Source: CAVRUD01 sp963724285 | GTDB lineage: Bacteria; Chloroflexota; Chloroflexia; Thermomicrobiales; UBA6265 | Direction of reading: 5' to 3' | DNA length: 64,000 bases | NCBI GenBank assembly: GCA_963724285.1 | Contig: CAVRUD010000029.1 | Coordinates: 310,001-374,000 of the forward strand | The notes under the pieces: generated by a model | Database searches by the model: none | Seen by the model: only the letters and a program-made list of their open reading frames with translations | What the model was told of the DNA's origin: nothing | Shown here: piece by piece, positions 11,014 through 22,907 of the stretch | How positions within the stretch are numbered: the first letter of the stretch is position 1 | Layout: each line of letters starts with the position of its first letter | Program-made: the position numbers and the translations under genes

Positions 11014-12423
11014 ATGCCCAACCAGACGGACTGGACCGAACACAAACCGGACGTTGAAGAGAATCCATATCGTGTGCTGCCGTCAGTCGATCAGGTGCTG
11101 GCAGATCCCGACATCAGGGCGGCATCGACCCTTGCCGACGAGCATCGTGGTGCGGTCGTTCGCCGGGTTGTTGCCGATCTTCGGCTCCAGATCAAGGACG
11201 GCACGCGTCTGACTCCGGCTGAGGTCAAGGATCGGGTTCTGGCTGCGCTGACGGAGCTCGAACGGCAGCGCCTGGTGCCGGTCATCAATGGCACCGGCGT
11301 CATCATCCACACCAACCTGGGGCGGGCACCGGTCAGCCGGTCCACGGCCGAGGCAATGTCGGCCGCGGCGAGTCACAACGTCGCGGTCGAAATCGACGTC
11401 GCCACTGGGCACCGGGGTGGGCGCATGTCCGAGATCTCAACCCTGATGCGATTGCTGACTGGAGCGGAAAGCACACTCATTGTCAACAACAACGCCGCAG
11501 CAATCCTGCTGGTGTTGTCGTGCGTGGCATTCGGCCGCGAAGTGATTGTCTCCCGGGGTGAAGCGGTCGAGATAGGGGGTGGTTTCCGCATCCCGGACGT
11601 CCTTCGCCAGTCGGGAGCGACGCTCGTCGAAGTAGGAACGACCAACCGGACGTATGTCCGCGACTATTCCGGCGCCATCACGAACCAAACAGCCTGTCTC
11701 CTCAAAGTCCATCCCAGCAACTTTGCAATTGCCGGATTTACATATTCGACCAGCGTGTCGGAACTTGCCGACCTCGGCGGAGAGCGCTCCATCCCGGTAA
11801 TCGAGGATTTGGGGAGTGGTGCCCTGATCGATTCGGGGCGGTATGGCCTGGCCGCTGAACCCACGATTGGGGACAGCATCCGCTCTGGCGCGGCGGTGGT
11901 GACGGCCAGCGGCGACAAACTGCTTGGCGGTCCCCAAGCCGGGATCATCGCCGGGGCGAAGGAGTGGATCGACCGTGTCGCGGCACATCCGCTCGCCAGG
12001 GCAGTACGGGCGGACAAGGTCTGCCTAGCTGGTACTGCCGCCACATTGAGACATTACGCCCGTAACGAAGCTGAGCGAGAGATTCCGGTCTGGCGGATGA
12101 TCTCGACCCCAATCGGGACGCTGGAGGTCCGGACCGAAGTGCTGGTGTCCCGGCTAAATTCGCAGGGTGTAGCCGCGTCTCAGGTGGCGACCACGGCAAC
12201 GGTCGGAGGCGGGGCACTCCCGGGACAGACACTGCCAAGCGTGGGTATCTCGATTGATAAAGCGGCAGAGATCGGCGTCGATCTCTGCGCAAGAACGCTT
12301 CGCACTGGCCGTCAGGCGGTCATCCCGAGGGTGGCAGATGGTCACCTTGTCGTCGATGTGCGAACCGTATTGCCGGAAGACGACGACGCCCTGGTCGACG
12401 CGATTCGCACCGCATTCTCGTAA
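11014..12423 (+). CDS. selA: L-seryl-tRNA(Sec) selenium transferase SelA
   Basis: 469 aa PLP enzyme that converts seryl-tRNA(Sec) to selenocysteinyl-tRNA(Sec) with selenophosphate. Visible: the N-terminal helical region with RVLPSVDQVLADP, NGTGVIIHTNLGRAP near residue 90, VNNNAAAILLVL, and the PLP lysine in ASGDKLLGGPQAG near residue 295. The length is normal. It is monocistronic, convergent with dnaG. No selB, selC or selD is seen in the window, so the rest of the selenocysteine machinery would have to be elsewhere. Confidence 0.95.
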   Translation: MPNQTDWTEHKPDVEENPYRVLPSVDQVLADPDIRAASTLADEHRGAVVRRVVADLRLQIKDGTRLTPAEVKDRVLAALTELERQRLVPVINGTGVIIHTNLGRAPVSRSTAEAMSAAASHNVAVEIDVATGHRGGRMSEISTLMRLLTGAESTLIVNNNAAAILLVLSCVAFGREVIVSRGEAVEIGGGFRIPDVLRQSGATLVEVGTTNRTYVRDYSGAITNQTACLLKVHPSNFAIAGFTYSTSVSELADLGGERSIPVIEDLGSGALIDSGRYGLAAEPTIGDSIRSGAAVVTASGDKLLGGPQAGIIAGAKEWIDRVAAHPLARAVRADKVCLAGTAATLRHYARNEAEREIPVWRMISTPIGTLEVRTEVLVSRLNSQGVAASQVATTATVGGGALPGQTLPSVGISIDKAAEIGVDLCARTLRTGRQAVIPRVADGHLVVDVRTVLPEDDDALVDAIRTAFS

Positions 12424-12468
12424 CGAGATTGACCGGCGTTTCCAGGTAACTTCGTCGGTTTCTTGATG

Positions 12469-14367
12469 CTACCTGACCTGGCGGCCATCGCGAGTGTCTC
12501 GGAAATACGGGCTCGGGGGAGGGTTGACCGTCTGGTGGCGGGCGAGCAGGAGACCCATCTGCCGGGTGATCTCGGTGATTGACTCCGTATCACCGGTCTG
12601 CTGGGCGGCCCGCAGTCCCTGATCGAGTTGCTTAAGCAGACGGGTGTAGTGCTCCCGCTGTAGGGCGCGGAGGGCCAGGGTCGCTTCGTTGCGGACGTTG
12701 CCCACCGTCCGGCCCGGCCGGGAGGCGAGCCCCTCGAGGAGGTGCTCGCCGTAATCGGCAATCGCCTCGTCGAGCCCGATCACGATCGCTTCTCCGTTGA
12801 GATCGGGCAGGAGCGGATCCTTAAGCACGTTGAGGATCAGCCTGTTGCGGACATCGAGAATGTCGTCTGGCCGGATCTCTTCGATTACGTCGCGGCAGAG
12901 AGAACGGTGGGCGAGCAGCAGGGCAATGAGATGATTCTCGGTCTCGGCGGCGACGTTGACCATCGAGACCGGGCGCAGCGGCGTCTCCCGGTTCGGCTGG
13001 GCCGGGGAGGAAATCGGGCCGCGGGTGAGATTTCGGCGGTTTATCTCCGACTGCACCACGCGTTCGTCGATGCCCAGACGGGATGCGAGCCGGGAGACGT
13101 AGTGGGCCTGTACAACGCGGTCAGGCAGCGATCGCACGACTGGGGCGAGCTTGGCGACTGCCTCCGACTTGCCTCGTCCGTCTTCCTTGCCCACCGACGC
13201 GGTAACAACATCCAGCAAGACATCGAGGAACGGTTTTGCTTCGGCCACCACCGATGGCCAGAGTTCCGGCGAGTTCCGAATGAGCTCATCCGGATCCTTG
13301 CCCATCGGCAACTGGACGATCTTGATCTCGGCGTTGAGCTTGCGCTCAAACTGGATGACGCGGGAGGACGTCAGGACGGGCACATCGTCGTCGGTTAGCC
13401 CCTCACGGAGCGCGTCTAGGCCTCGCTCGGTCGCCATCTGACCGGCGACATCGGAGTCAAGGGCGAGGACGATGTTGCGCGTCAGTCGCTTAGCCAGGTC
13501 TACCTGGGGAGCGGTGAGGGCGGTGCCCATCTGGGCTACGACATTCGCGTGGCCGAACTGATGGGCGGCGATGGCATCCATGTAGCCTTCGACGATGACG
13601 ATCTGGTCCTGCTTGCGCACAGCGTCCTTGGCGAGGTCGAACCCGTACAGCAGCGACGACTTGTCGAAGATCGCCGATTGGGGCGAGTTGAGGTATTTGG
13701 GCTGGGCGTCGCCGATGGCGCGGCCGCCGAAGCCGACGATCCGGCCGTCGCGGTTGCGAATCGGGAACATGAACCGGTTGCGAAATCGGTCGTAGAAACC
13801 GCCGCTGTCCCGCGTCTGAAGCAGGCCGGCCTCCACTGCCAACGCTGGATCGACGTTTCGTGACTGGAGAAACCTGAGGAGCGCATCCCAACTATCGAGC
13901 GCGAACCCGAGCCGGAACCGCTCAATCATTTCGGCGTTTAGCCCGCGCTCGTCCGCAAGCGTACGTCCGACATCGCCGCCGGATGAGTTGACGAGGATGT
14001 TGGCGTAGAAGGTCGCGGCGAGTTCGTTGAGTTCGATGAGCCGGTTGCGATGGGCGTCGACCTCTGGCGCGACAGTAGGGACTTCAGACAGCTCGATTCC
14101 GGCCCGGCGAGCCAATTCAGTCAGGGCTTCACGGAAATCGACGTGCTCGATCTCCATGTAAAAGGTGAAGAGGTCGCCGCCCTTGCCGCAGCCGAAGCAT
14201 TGGAAGTTCTGCGAATCTGGGAAGACGATGAACGAGGGCGTCTTCTCCTGATGGAACGGGCAAAGCCCCTTGTACGAGCGGCCGGTGCGCTTGAGTTGCA
14301 CGTAGGTGCCGACCAACTCGACCATGTCGGTGCGTTCGCGGACTTCAAGGACGGCATCGCGTGCCAT
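12469..14367 (-). CDS. dnaG: DNA primase DnaG
   Basis: 632 aa. It makes RNA primers at the replication fork. The N-terminal CHC2 zinc finger is intact (CPFH near residue 36, CFGCGKGGD near 58). The TOPRIM domain has the EGYMD motif (VIVEGYMDAIAAHQFG, near residue 260) and LDSDVAGQMA. The C-terminal helicase-interaction domain is present (LRALQREHYTRLLKQLDQ). ATG start with GGGGG upstream. It is the second gene after dgt, 25 nt downstream on the same strand. Confidence 0.96.
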   Translation of the reverse strand: MARDAVLEVRERTDMVELVGTYVQLKRTGRSYKGLCPFHQEKTPSFIVFPDSQNFQCFGCGKGGDLFTFYMEIEHVDFREALTELARRAGIELSEVPTVAPEVDAHRNRLIELNELAATFYANILVNSSGGDVGRTLADERGLNAEMIERFRLGFALDSWDALLRFLQSRNVDPALAVEAGLLQTRDSGGFYDRFRNRFMFPIRNRDGRIVGFGGRAIGDAQPKYLNSPQSAIFDKSSLLYGFDLAKDAVRKQDQIVIVEGYMDAIAAHQFGHANVVAQMGTALTAPQVDLAKRLTRNIVLALDSDVAGQMATERGLDALREGLTDDDVPVLTSSRVIQFERKLNAEIKIVQLPMGKDPDELIRNSPELWPSVVAEAKPFLDVLLDVVTASVGKEDGRGKSEAVAKLAPVVRSLPDRVVQAHYVSRLASRLGIDERVVQSEINRRNLTRGPISSPAQPNRETPLRPVSMVNVAAETENHLIALLLAHRSLCRDVIEEIRPDDILDVRNRLILNVLKDPLLPDLNGEAIVIGLDEAIADYGEHLLEGLASRPGRTVGNVRNEATLALRALQREHYTRLLKQLDQGLRAAQQTGDTESITEITRQMGLLLARHQTVNPPPSPYFRDTRDGRQVR

Positions 14368-14392
14368 GGTGTGACCCCCTGATCGATCGAAG

Positions 14393-15479
14393 CTAGGTTT
14401 GCCAGAAGCGGGGGACGTAGAGCGATTCGAACATTTTCACTGCGTAGCGGTCCGTCATCGAGGAGATAAGGTCCGCGGCCTGCCGGGCCGGAGCATCGCT
14501 CCGGATGACCGCTGACTCGCTGGCGGGGATGCGATCGGGATCGGCCTCGAAATACGCGAACATCGTCCGCACAAGGTGCTGGGCCCGGTCGGTGTCGGGC
14601 CGGCGGTTGAGCGGCTCGTAGACCCGTTCGAACAAGAAGTCACGCAGCCGGTCGGCGGCGGCGCGGATCGGTTCGGACATCGTGATGGTTCCGGGAGTCG
14701 ACCCGGTGTTGGAGGAATCGATCACGTCGCAGACGAGCGTGTTGATCCGCTGGGCATGCCCTGTGCCCAGGCTCTCGAGCACGTCTCTGGGTACGTCGCT
14801 GATCGCGATCATGCCGGAGCGAATGGCATCGTCCAGATCGTGATTGATATAGGCAATGACGTCGGCGAGCTTGAGCACCTGGCCTTCGAGCGATGTCGGA
14901 ACCCCTGACACCTCACCGGCGAGGCCTGAGCGGGGCTTCGAGTGACGCAGGATGCCATCGCGAACCGGTTCGGTCAGGTTGAGACCGCGGCCGTCTTTCT
15001 CCAGCAGGTCGACGACGCGCAGGCTCTGCTCGTTGTGGCGAAACCCAGGGAAGACCTCGGCCAGGGCATTTTCGCCCGCGTGACCAAAAGGGGTGTGGCC
15101 GAGATCATGGGCCATCCCGATCGCCTCGATCAGGTCCTCGTTGAGGCGAAGTGCCCGGCCGATCGTGCGGGCAACTTGGGCAACCTCCAGGGTATGGGTG
15201 AGGCGGGTGCGGTAGTGGTCGCCGGTTGGCCCGATGAAGACCTGGGTCTTGTGCATCAGCCGGCGGAAGCTCTTCGAGTGGATCACCCGGTCGCGGTCGC
15301 GCTGGAACGCGGTTCGCACCGGATGGCTCTTCCGGCCGCATGCGCAGGGCACGCTCGCTCATCGCCGCCGCCGTTGACAGCGTTTCCCGTTCGACTCGCT
15401 CGATGCGTTCGCGCGTGTTCAATGGAGTTACCGGCCCTGAGATCGCGGGGAACAGTACGGAGCATGCTGCGCTAAACAT
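14393..15479 (-). CDS. dgt: Deoxyguanosinetriphosphate triphosphohydrolase-like protein, frameshifted near N-terminus
   Basis: HD-domain dNTPase that trims dGTP to deoxyguanosine plus triphosphate. The intact frame 14393-15352 carries RTAFQRDRDRVIHSKSFRRL, the HD metal site (RLTHTLEV, GMAHDLGHTPFGH) and KLADVIAYINHD. The family N-terminus (TRERIERVERETLS, RMRPEEPS) lies in another frame up to ~15420-15479. Adding one base to the CC run near 15323 joins the two. The start is unclear: ATG 15479 or TTG near 15422. It is likely co-transcribed with dnaG. A perfect palindrome GTGTCCGGACAC sits 28 nt upstream near a TACAAT -10-like hexamer. Confidence 0.85.
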
Positions 15480-15506
15480 TCCGGGCAACTAGAACTATTG
15501 TACAAC

Positions 15507-15518
15507 GTGTCCGGACAC
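15507..15518. promoter_or_regulatory. Palindromic operator candidate GTGTCCGGACAC upstream of dgt
   Basis: 12-bp perfect palindrome in the gap between pcrA and dgt, just upstream of the minus-strand TACAAT. It would occupy the -35/spacer area of a dgt-dnaG promoter. Near-identical sequences precede dnaN and purF. Confidence 0.4.
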
Positions 15519-15562
15519 AGTCTGCGGGGAGTGAGTGTTATCGATCTAGCCGGGGACAGCCC

Positions 15563-17840
15563 CTATTCGATAAGGTCCAAGTTGGCGAGGGACGCCATGA
15601 GCAACTTGTGGCCGTGGCGGGTGAATTCGACCCCAAGTTCCTGGTCGTCCCGTCTCGCTTGGACTTTGGAGATCGTGCCTTCACCGAACTTCGAGTGGAA
15701 CACCCGCTGCCCGACCTTGAAGTCCGGAATGACAACCGGCGCCGGTGGCTGGCTCGGAGTCGGGGCTAGTTCCTGGCTCCATGTGCTCATCCGGTTGCGA
15801 TCTCGGGCGCGCTCACTCAGGGAGGTTTCCGTGCGGCGGCCGGAGCGGGACAGGGTGCGGACACTCGATTCCGGGAGCGACGCCAGAAAGCGGGAAGGAG
15901 CCGCCGACTGGTAGCGCCCGTAGCTCATCCGCGAGGCGGCATAGGTGATAAAGAGCAAATCCATAGCTCGGGTGATGCCGACGTAGAAGAGTCGCCGTTC
16001 CTCCTCCATAGGCATTGGATCGGTGAACTCGGCCTCAACTGGCTCGGTTGATCGGGAGCAGGCCGTCTTCGACGCCGACGATGAAGACGACCGGAAACTC
16101 CAGGCCTTTCGCGGAGTGGAGGGTGATCAAGGTCACACGGCCCCGCGGATCGTCCTCCATCGTGTCGACATCGGATACGAGGGCCACCTGCTCGAGGTAG
16201 GTTGGCAGGGCTTCCGACGGCGAGAGGACGTCGAACTTTTCCAGGTCGTTGCGAAGCTCACCGAGGTTGCCCAGGCGTTCTTGCTCCGCGTCCGAGTTGT
16301 GGTCGAAGGTGGATTCGTAGCCCGTCTTCTCCATGATGAGGTCGAACAGCTCGGGAAGGGCAAGGCGGTCGGCCTGCTCCCGCAACTGGGCGAAGATGGC
16401 GCCGATTCGTTCGCCTGCGGTCCTGGCGGCGCCGCTCAGCGACGGCTGCGACTCCTGCTGAAGGGCCGAAGGCGCCAGGCGGAGGAACCCTTCGAGGACA
16501 GGGACGCCCTGGCCCGCGGCCCAGGCGACAATGGATTCCATTGCTTTCGGGCCGAAGCCACGTCCCATCGGGAAGTTGTCGATGACCCGGTTGAGGCTGA
16601 CACCGTCCGCCGGGTTATAGATCAGGCGGAGGACGGCCATGATGTCTTTGATCTCTTTGCGCTCGTAGAAGCGCAACCCGCCGACGATCCGGTAAGGGAT
16701 GTCGCTGATCCTGAACGATTCCTCAATCGCGCGGCTCTGTGCGGTCGTCCGGTACATCACCGCGATCTGGTCGCCGGTCTTCCCGCCTGATTGAATCAAC
16801 CGCCGGATTTCGCTGACCACGAATTGGGCTTCGTGTCCTTGGTCGGTCAACTCCCTGACGACAACGTGCGATCCCTCCGGATTTTCGGTGCGGAGGCGGC
16901 GGTCGATCCGCTGGGTGTTAACCCGGATAACACCGTCGGCGGCGGCGACGATCCGGCGGGTCGAGCGGTAGTTGATCTCGAGGTCGATCCGCTTGGCGTC
17001 GGGGAAATCCTGCTCGAACTCGAGGATGTTGCGGATGTCGGCCTGGCGCCAACCGTAGATCGACTGGTCCGGATCACCGACAACGAAGAGGTTGCGGTGC
17101 TTCGCCGCCAGCGCCGAAACCATGACGTACTGGACCCGGTTGGTGTCCTGGTACTCGTCCACCAGGATATGGACGTAGCGTTCCTGGTAGCGCTCCAGCA
17201 ACGCCGGCGCTTCATCGAAGAGGCGGATTGGCAGGATGAGCAGATCGTCGAAATCGACCGCTCCCGCCTTGCGCAGGGAGCGGTCGTACTCCTTATAGAC
17301 CCTGGCGACCAGTTCATCGTCGTAGGTCGCTGCCTCGGATGCGACATCGTCCGGGCTGATGAGCAGGCTCTTGGCGGCCGAGATGCGGCTCGTCATCCGG
17401 CGCGGTGCGACCAATTTGGGATCGAGCCCGACCGCGAGGATCGCCTGTTTGGCCAGGGCCTGCTGGTCACCGTCGTCGTAGATGAGGAAGTTCGGTTGCA
17501 GCCCCAGGCGGTCGGCAACGATCCCCGGGTTCTGCCGGAGCAAACGGACGCCGAAGGAGTGGAACGTTCCCATCACTAGTCCGGCGGCGGCGTCCGCGCC
17601 GACTAAGTGGTCGACGCGTTCTCGCATCTCTCGGGCGGCCTTGTTGGTGAACGTCACGGCCATGATGCGGTCGGGGCGGACATTCCCTTCGTAGATGCAA
17701 TAGGCGATGCGGTGGGTTAGGACGCGCGTCTTGCCCGAACCGGGTCCTGCGACGACGAGGACCGGTCCGGTGATGGACGTGACTGCCTCCTGCTGGGAAG
17801 GATTGAGGCCCTGGAGCAGGGCAGCCGCTTGATCGATCAT
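15563..17840 (-). CDS. pcrA: UvrD/PcrA-family DNA helicase, frameshifted
   Basis: Superfamily 1A 3'-5' helicase for repair and plasmid/fork maintenance, ~757 aa if joined. Motifs: LNPSQQEAV (Q motif), Walker A AGPGSGKTRVL near residue 33, TFTNKAAREMRER, DEYQDTN, GDPDQSIYGWRQAD, NYRST, and VTLITLHSAKGLEFPVVF. After GLLPINRA the frame closes; the continuation EEERRLFYVGITRA and the C-terminal Tudor-like KVGQRVFHSKFGEGTI lie in the next frame. One extra base (or two missing) near 16048-16053 explains this. PcrA is normally essential in such bacteria, so an assembly error is likely. Confidence 0.9.
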
Positions 17841-17986
17841 GAATGGAGGTTCCGCCTTCTCTTCGCGGGGAGTGAACTGTCAGTACAGGGAGGAGTCTAG
17901 CATCGGAATGGAGGTCCAAACCCGCGAGGGCAGTCCCATCAGATTGACGTTGTAAGGCGTATTTTGTTACCCTCACACACCGCGAT

Positions 17987-18061
17987 GGCGACGTAGCTCA
18001 GTGGCAGAGCAGGGGACTCATAAGCCCTTGGCCGGTGGTTCAAATCCACCCGTCGCCACCA
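17987..18061 (+). tRNA. tRNA-Met (CAT)
   Basis: Acceptor GGCGACG/CGTCGCC, D-arm AGCTCAGTGG, anticodon loop CTCATAA with CAT, T-arm GGTTCAAATCC, encoded CCA. It looks like an elongator Met tRNA. A tRNA-Ile2 (CAT, lysidine-modified by TilS) cannot be excluded, and tilS lies immediately downstream. A TTGACG/TGTTAC pair upstream (17944, 17965) is a weak promoter candidate. Confidence 0.93.
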
Positions 18062-18100
18062 TCCACTATTCAAACTCCTCCCCTCATCAGAGAAGACCTC

Positions 18101-19165
18101 ATGACACGTTCCCAGACCGGTCACCGGCGCAACGGTGAATCAGGGCTGGTTCAGCGTGTCCGGGCGCGGCTGGCGGCACTGCCGATCGCCGGCGTGCCGG
18201 TCATCGTTGTTGGCGTCTCTGGTGGCATCGACTCCCTTGCCCTGGCGGGCGTCCTGGCGGAGCTGGATCGCCAGAAGGCTGTACGCGTGGTCGCAGTCCA
18301 CGTCGACCATCGCCTGCGCCCGGCTTCCGTAGCTGAGCAGGATCACGTAGCGGGGCAAGTTCGTGCCCTGGGCATCGAGTTCCTGGCCGAACGGCTGACG
18401 CCGGGTGTTCGCGCGCGCCACCCCGGGGTCGGATTGGAAGAGGCGGCCCGCCGTGAGCGATTTGCGGCCCTGGCCCGGGTCGCGCGTTTGCGACAGGCTG
18501 ACGCGATTGCCCTGGGACACCACGCGCTAGACCAGGCGGAGACGGTGCTCCTGCACCTCATACGAGGTACGGGGTTGCACGGCATGAGCGGCATGGCCGA
18601 GTGGAGCGTGCGTCCCATTCCGTGGTGGGATGAAGCGCACGCTGATGAGACGGTGGAGTCGTTCTCGATCTGGAGACCGTTCCTGTCTGAACTGAGAGCT
18701 GAGCTCGAGTTGTACGTCGAAGCTCTCAGCATGGTGCCGATCTTCGATCCATCTAACACGTCATTTGAGTACAAACGAAACCGGATTCGACACGAACTGC
18801 TGCCACTCATCGAGGAGATTTCGCCTGGGGCTACCGCGGGTCTCGTGCGCTACTCCCAACTTGCGGCAGCGGAGGATTCATACCTTGATTCGGTTGCCGC
18901 TGCGCTGGTAGCGGCACATGTAGACGATCACGGCCGGCTAGAGGTCCGGGATATTTCTGGCATTGACGTTGTACTGCAGCGCCGAGCGATCCGGCTGTGG
19001 CTTCAATCCGTGTTTCCTGCCGGATTGGATATCGCTCAGGAGCGCGTCGAGGCGGTGCGTGCGCTGGGGCTGACGGGGCAGGGAGGCAGCAGGATCCAGA
19101 TCGGTGCGGGCTGGCAAGTCGTGCGCACCGGCGGCCACCTGAGAACCGAGCGGGAATTGGAGTAG
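18101..19165 (+). CDS. tilS: tRNA(Ile)-lysidine synthase TilS
   Basis: 354 aa. It attaches lysine to C34 of tRNA-Ile(CAU), changing decoding from AUG to AUA. N-type ATP-pyrophosphatase P-loop VGVSGGIDSLAL near residue 38, then HVDHRLRP, GHHALDQAETVLLHLIRGTG, and the FDPSN..RNRIRHELLPLI segment. The usual C-terminal substrate domain is short. ATG at 18101, about 40 nt after the tRNA-Met. hpt follows, as in many bacteria where tilS-hpt-ftsH is a conserved cluster. Confidence 0.95.
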   Translation: MTRSQTGHRRNGESGLVQRVRARLAALPIAGVPVIVVGVSGGIDSLALAGVLAELDRQKAVRVVAVHVDHRLRPASVAEQDHVAGQVRALGIEFLAERLTPGVRARHPGVGLEEAARRERFAALARVARLRQADAIALGHHALDQAETVLLHLIRGTGLHGMSGMAEWSVRPIPWWDEAHADETVESFSIWRPFLSELRAELELYVEALSMVPIFDPSNTSFEYKRNRIRHELLPLIEEISPGATAGLVRYSQLAAAEDSYLDSVAAALVAAHVDDHGRLEVRDISGIDVVLQRRAIRLWLQSVFPAGLDIAQERVEAVRALGLTGQGGSRIQIGAGWQVVRTGGHLRTERELE

Positions 19166-19292
19166 CCAACGAAAAAGCAAGGGCTGGTTCGAAAGTCGGT
19201 ACACTTTGGCCGCTTGTTGGGACTTTGTGAGCGACCGGCCATCGCTGGGCGGTTACTATCCGGCTGGTTTGTGGAACATTTTGGGGGTATTC

Positions 19293-19868
19293 GTGATCGA
19301 GGGAGAAGTCAGGGAGCCGCGGGGGCGGCGCGAGCACGGGGTCGCGCGGATCCTCCTCTCCGAGGAGACAATCCAGAACAGGATCAAAGAGCTGGCGGCG
19401 GAAGTCGATTCGTGGTTTCCGGAAGAGACACCGCTACTCGTCGGCGTCTTGACCGGCGCGGTGTCGTTCATGACCGACTTGATGCGTGCGCTATCGATCC
19501 CCATGGTGGTCGACTTCATGGCGGTATCGAGCTATGGCGCGGCCACGAAGAGCTCCGGCGTGGTCAGGATTTTGAAGGATCTCAACGATGAGATCGAAGG
19601 TCGGCATGTCGTGGTGGTTGAGGACATTGTCGACTCCGGCCTGACATTGCAGTACCTGCTCGATGTCCTCCAGCGCCGGAATCCCGCCTCTCTCCGGGTG
19701 GTAGCACTGCTCAAAAAAGAGAAGCCTGATGCCATCGACGTGAAGGTCGATCTGATTGGCTTCACCATCCCGGATGAGTTCGTGATCGGCTATGGACTCG
19801 ACTACGCGGGCGAGTACCGCAACCTACCCTATGTCGCGGTACTCGATCCCGCCGCGATCAAGTCATGA
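19293..19868 (+). CDS. hpt: Hypoxanthine phosphoribosyltransferase
   Basis: 191 aa purine-salvage enzyme that makes IMP/GMP from hypoxanthine/guanine and PRPP. The PRPP-binding motif VVVVEDIVDSGLTL is near residue 108. LVGVLTGAVSFMTDL, DFMAVSSYG and KEKPDAIDVKVDLIGF are also typical. I chose the GTG at 19293 because of the GGGGG ribosome site; the reading frame stays open upstream to 19206 but the extra residues are not family-like. It lies between tilS and ftsH in the conserved order. Confidence 0.95.
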   Translation: MIEGEVREPRGRREHGVARILLSEETIQNRIKELAAEVDSWFPEETPLLVGVLTGAVSFMTDLMRALSIPMVVDFMAVSSYGAATKSSGVVRILKDLNDEIEGRHVVVVEDIVDSGLTLQYLLDVLQRRNPASLRVVALLKKEKPDAIDVKVDLIGFTIPDEFVIGYGLDYAGEYRNLPYVAVLDPAAIKS

Positions 19869-20014
19869 CTGTCCGCGGGCGACTGCCGGACGATGCCCTC
19901 AATTAGCCGTACTGGCAGGGGTAATTGACCCCTGAATGCTATACTCTGGTCGTTCTACAACCCCGGCTCGCGGCATTCACAATCGGGCAGGGAGGGACGC
20001 CGCGGAGGAGCTTC

Positions 20015-22000
<1,986 letters not shown>

Positions 22001-22024
22001 AACCAGCTAGAAAATGAACAAGGA

Positions 22025-22062
22025 CAACGGGTGCCCGGACAGGATCGTCCGGGCACCCGTTG
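22025..22062 (+). terminator. Terminator of ftsH
   Basis: Perfect 16-bp stem (22025-22040 with 22047-22062), loop AGGATC, followed by a short T-containing stretch. It lies 24 nt after the ftsH stop. Confidence 0.8.
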
Positions 22063-22078
22063 TCATTCCAAAGGGAAA

Positions 22079-22107
22079 CAAAAAACGGCCCGGCAGTGCC
22101 GGACCGT
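22079..22107 (-). terminator. Terminator of tRNA-Ala
   Basis: On the minus strand, ACGGTCCGGC pairs with GCCGGGCCGT (one mismatch) and is followed by TTTTTTG. It lies 9 nt past the tRNA-Ala 3' end. Confidence 0.8.
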
Positions 22108-22116
22108 CCTCGGAGG

Positions 22117-22189
<73 letters not shown>

Positions 22190-22313
22190 TCGCGAGCCGA
22201 GTGAGTATAGAGTGGGGCTCTGGCTAGCGTCAACGACGCGGCCTACGAGCTGAAGGTTGAGGTTGCAGGTGAGCGGTCACCGTGGTACAACCTCGGCAAG
22301 AAGCGCGATTGAC

Positions 22314-22389
22314 GCGGGCGTAACTCAGTTGGCAGAGTGTCTGCTTCCCAAGCAGGATGTCGTGGGTTCGAATCCCATCGCCCGCTCCA
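22314..22389 (+). tRNA. tRNA-Gly (CCC)
   Basis: Acceptor GCGGGCG/CGCCCGC, anticodon loop TTCCCAA (anticodon CCC), T-arm GGTTCGAATCC, encoded CCA. It reads GGG. An integrase remnant lies just downstream on the other strand, so this tRNA was probably an integration site. Confidence 0.95.
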
Positions 22390-22418
22390 GGCAAAAGCCC
22401 GGTATTTCGGGAAGATAT

Positions 22419-22442
22419 CGCCCGCTGGTTTCCCAGCGGGCG
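22419..22442 (+). terminator. Terminator of tRNA-Gly
   Basis: 10-bp perfect stem CGCCCGCTGG / CCAGCGGGCG with a TTTC loop, 30 nt after the tRNA. Its first arm repeats the last bases of the tRNA (ATCGCCCGCT). Confidence 0.55.
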
Positions 22443-22489
22443 CTCGACATTTTCCGTTTGCTCACCATTTGGTCCCGGGTGCTGCAGAG

Positions 22490-22870
22490 CGGCCGTTTCT
22501 TCGTGGAGTTCAGCGGGTGTGTTGGGGCCGAACAGGGGGCGCCGACGGCCTCGGCGGCCCGACTCAGCCCGAACAGTTCGCCCAGCCTGGCCCCTTTGGT
22601 GAGCGCGAGAAGCCAGAGCGGGTTATCGTCATCGAGATTGGCATGTTCGAGAATTGCGCGTGCTTCGATGGTCGTCCACGTCTTACCTCACGGAAAGGCG
22701 CTGTACGGGGATTGCGCCGAAGCCGGGGACGAGGTGATTCTCGACCGTGGCCTGGTAATCCTCGAACGTCGTCGCGCGGACTCTGGGCTTGGCGACCGTC
22801 TCCAGCCAGTGGCGCAGGAACTCGGCGACGGCCATCTTTGCCGTGGCGAAGGCGGTACCCCCTGCGATGA
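22490..22870 (-). pseudogene. Tyrosine recombinase (phage integrase) remnant
   Basis: Two decayed pieces on the minus strand. From 22835 to 22683 a 50-aa frame reads as the SAM-like core-binding domain (VAEFLRHWLETVAKPRVRAT, then YQATVENHLVPGFG) and stops. Immediately after, in another frame, comes the start of the catalytic domain (WTTIEARAILEHA, LWLLALTKGARLGELFGL), which includes the first catalytic Arg. About 55 residues normally between them are missing, and everything after the first catalytic motif is gone. This looks like an old integrase scar next to tRNA-Gly. The remaining bases up to 22907 and down to 22443 hold no other gene I recognise. Confidence 0.7.
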
Positions 22871-22907
22871 ACGTCCCATCACCTGACGTAGGGTTGAGAG
22901 CCGTTTT

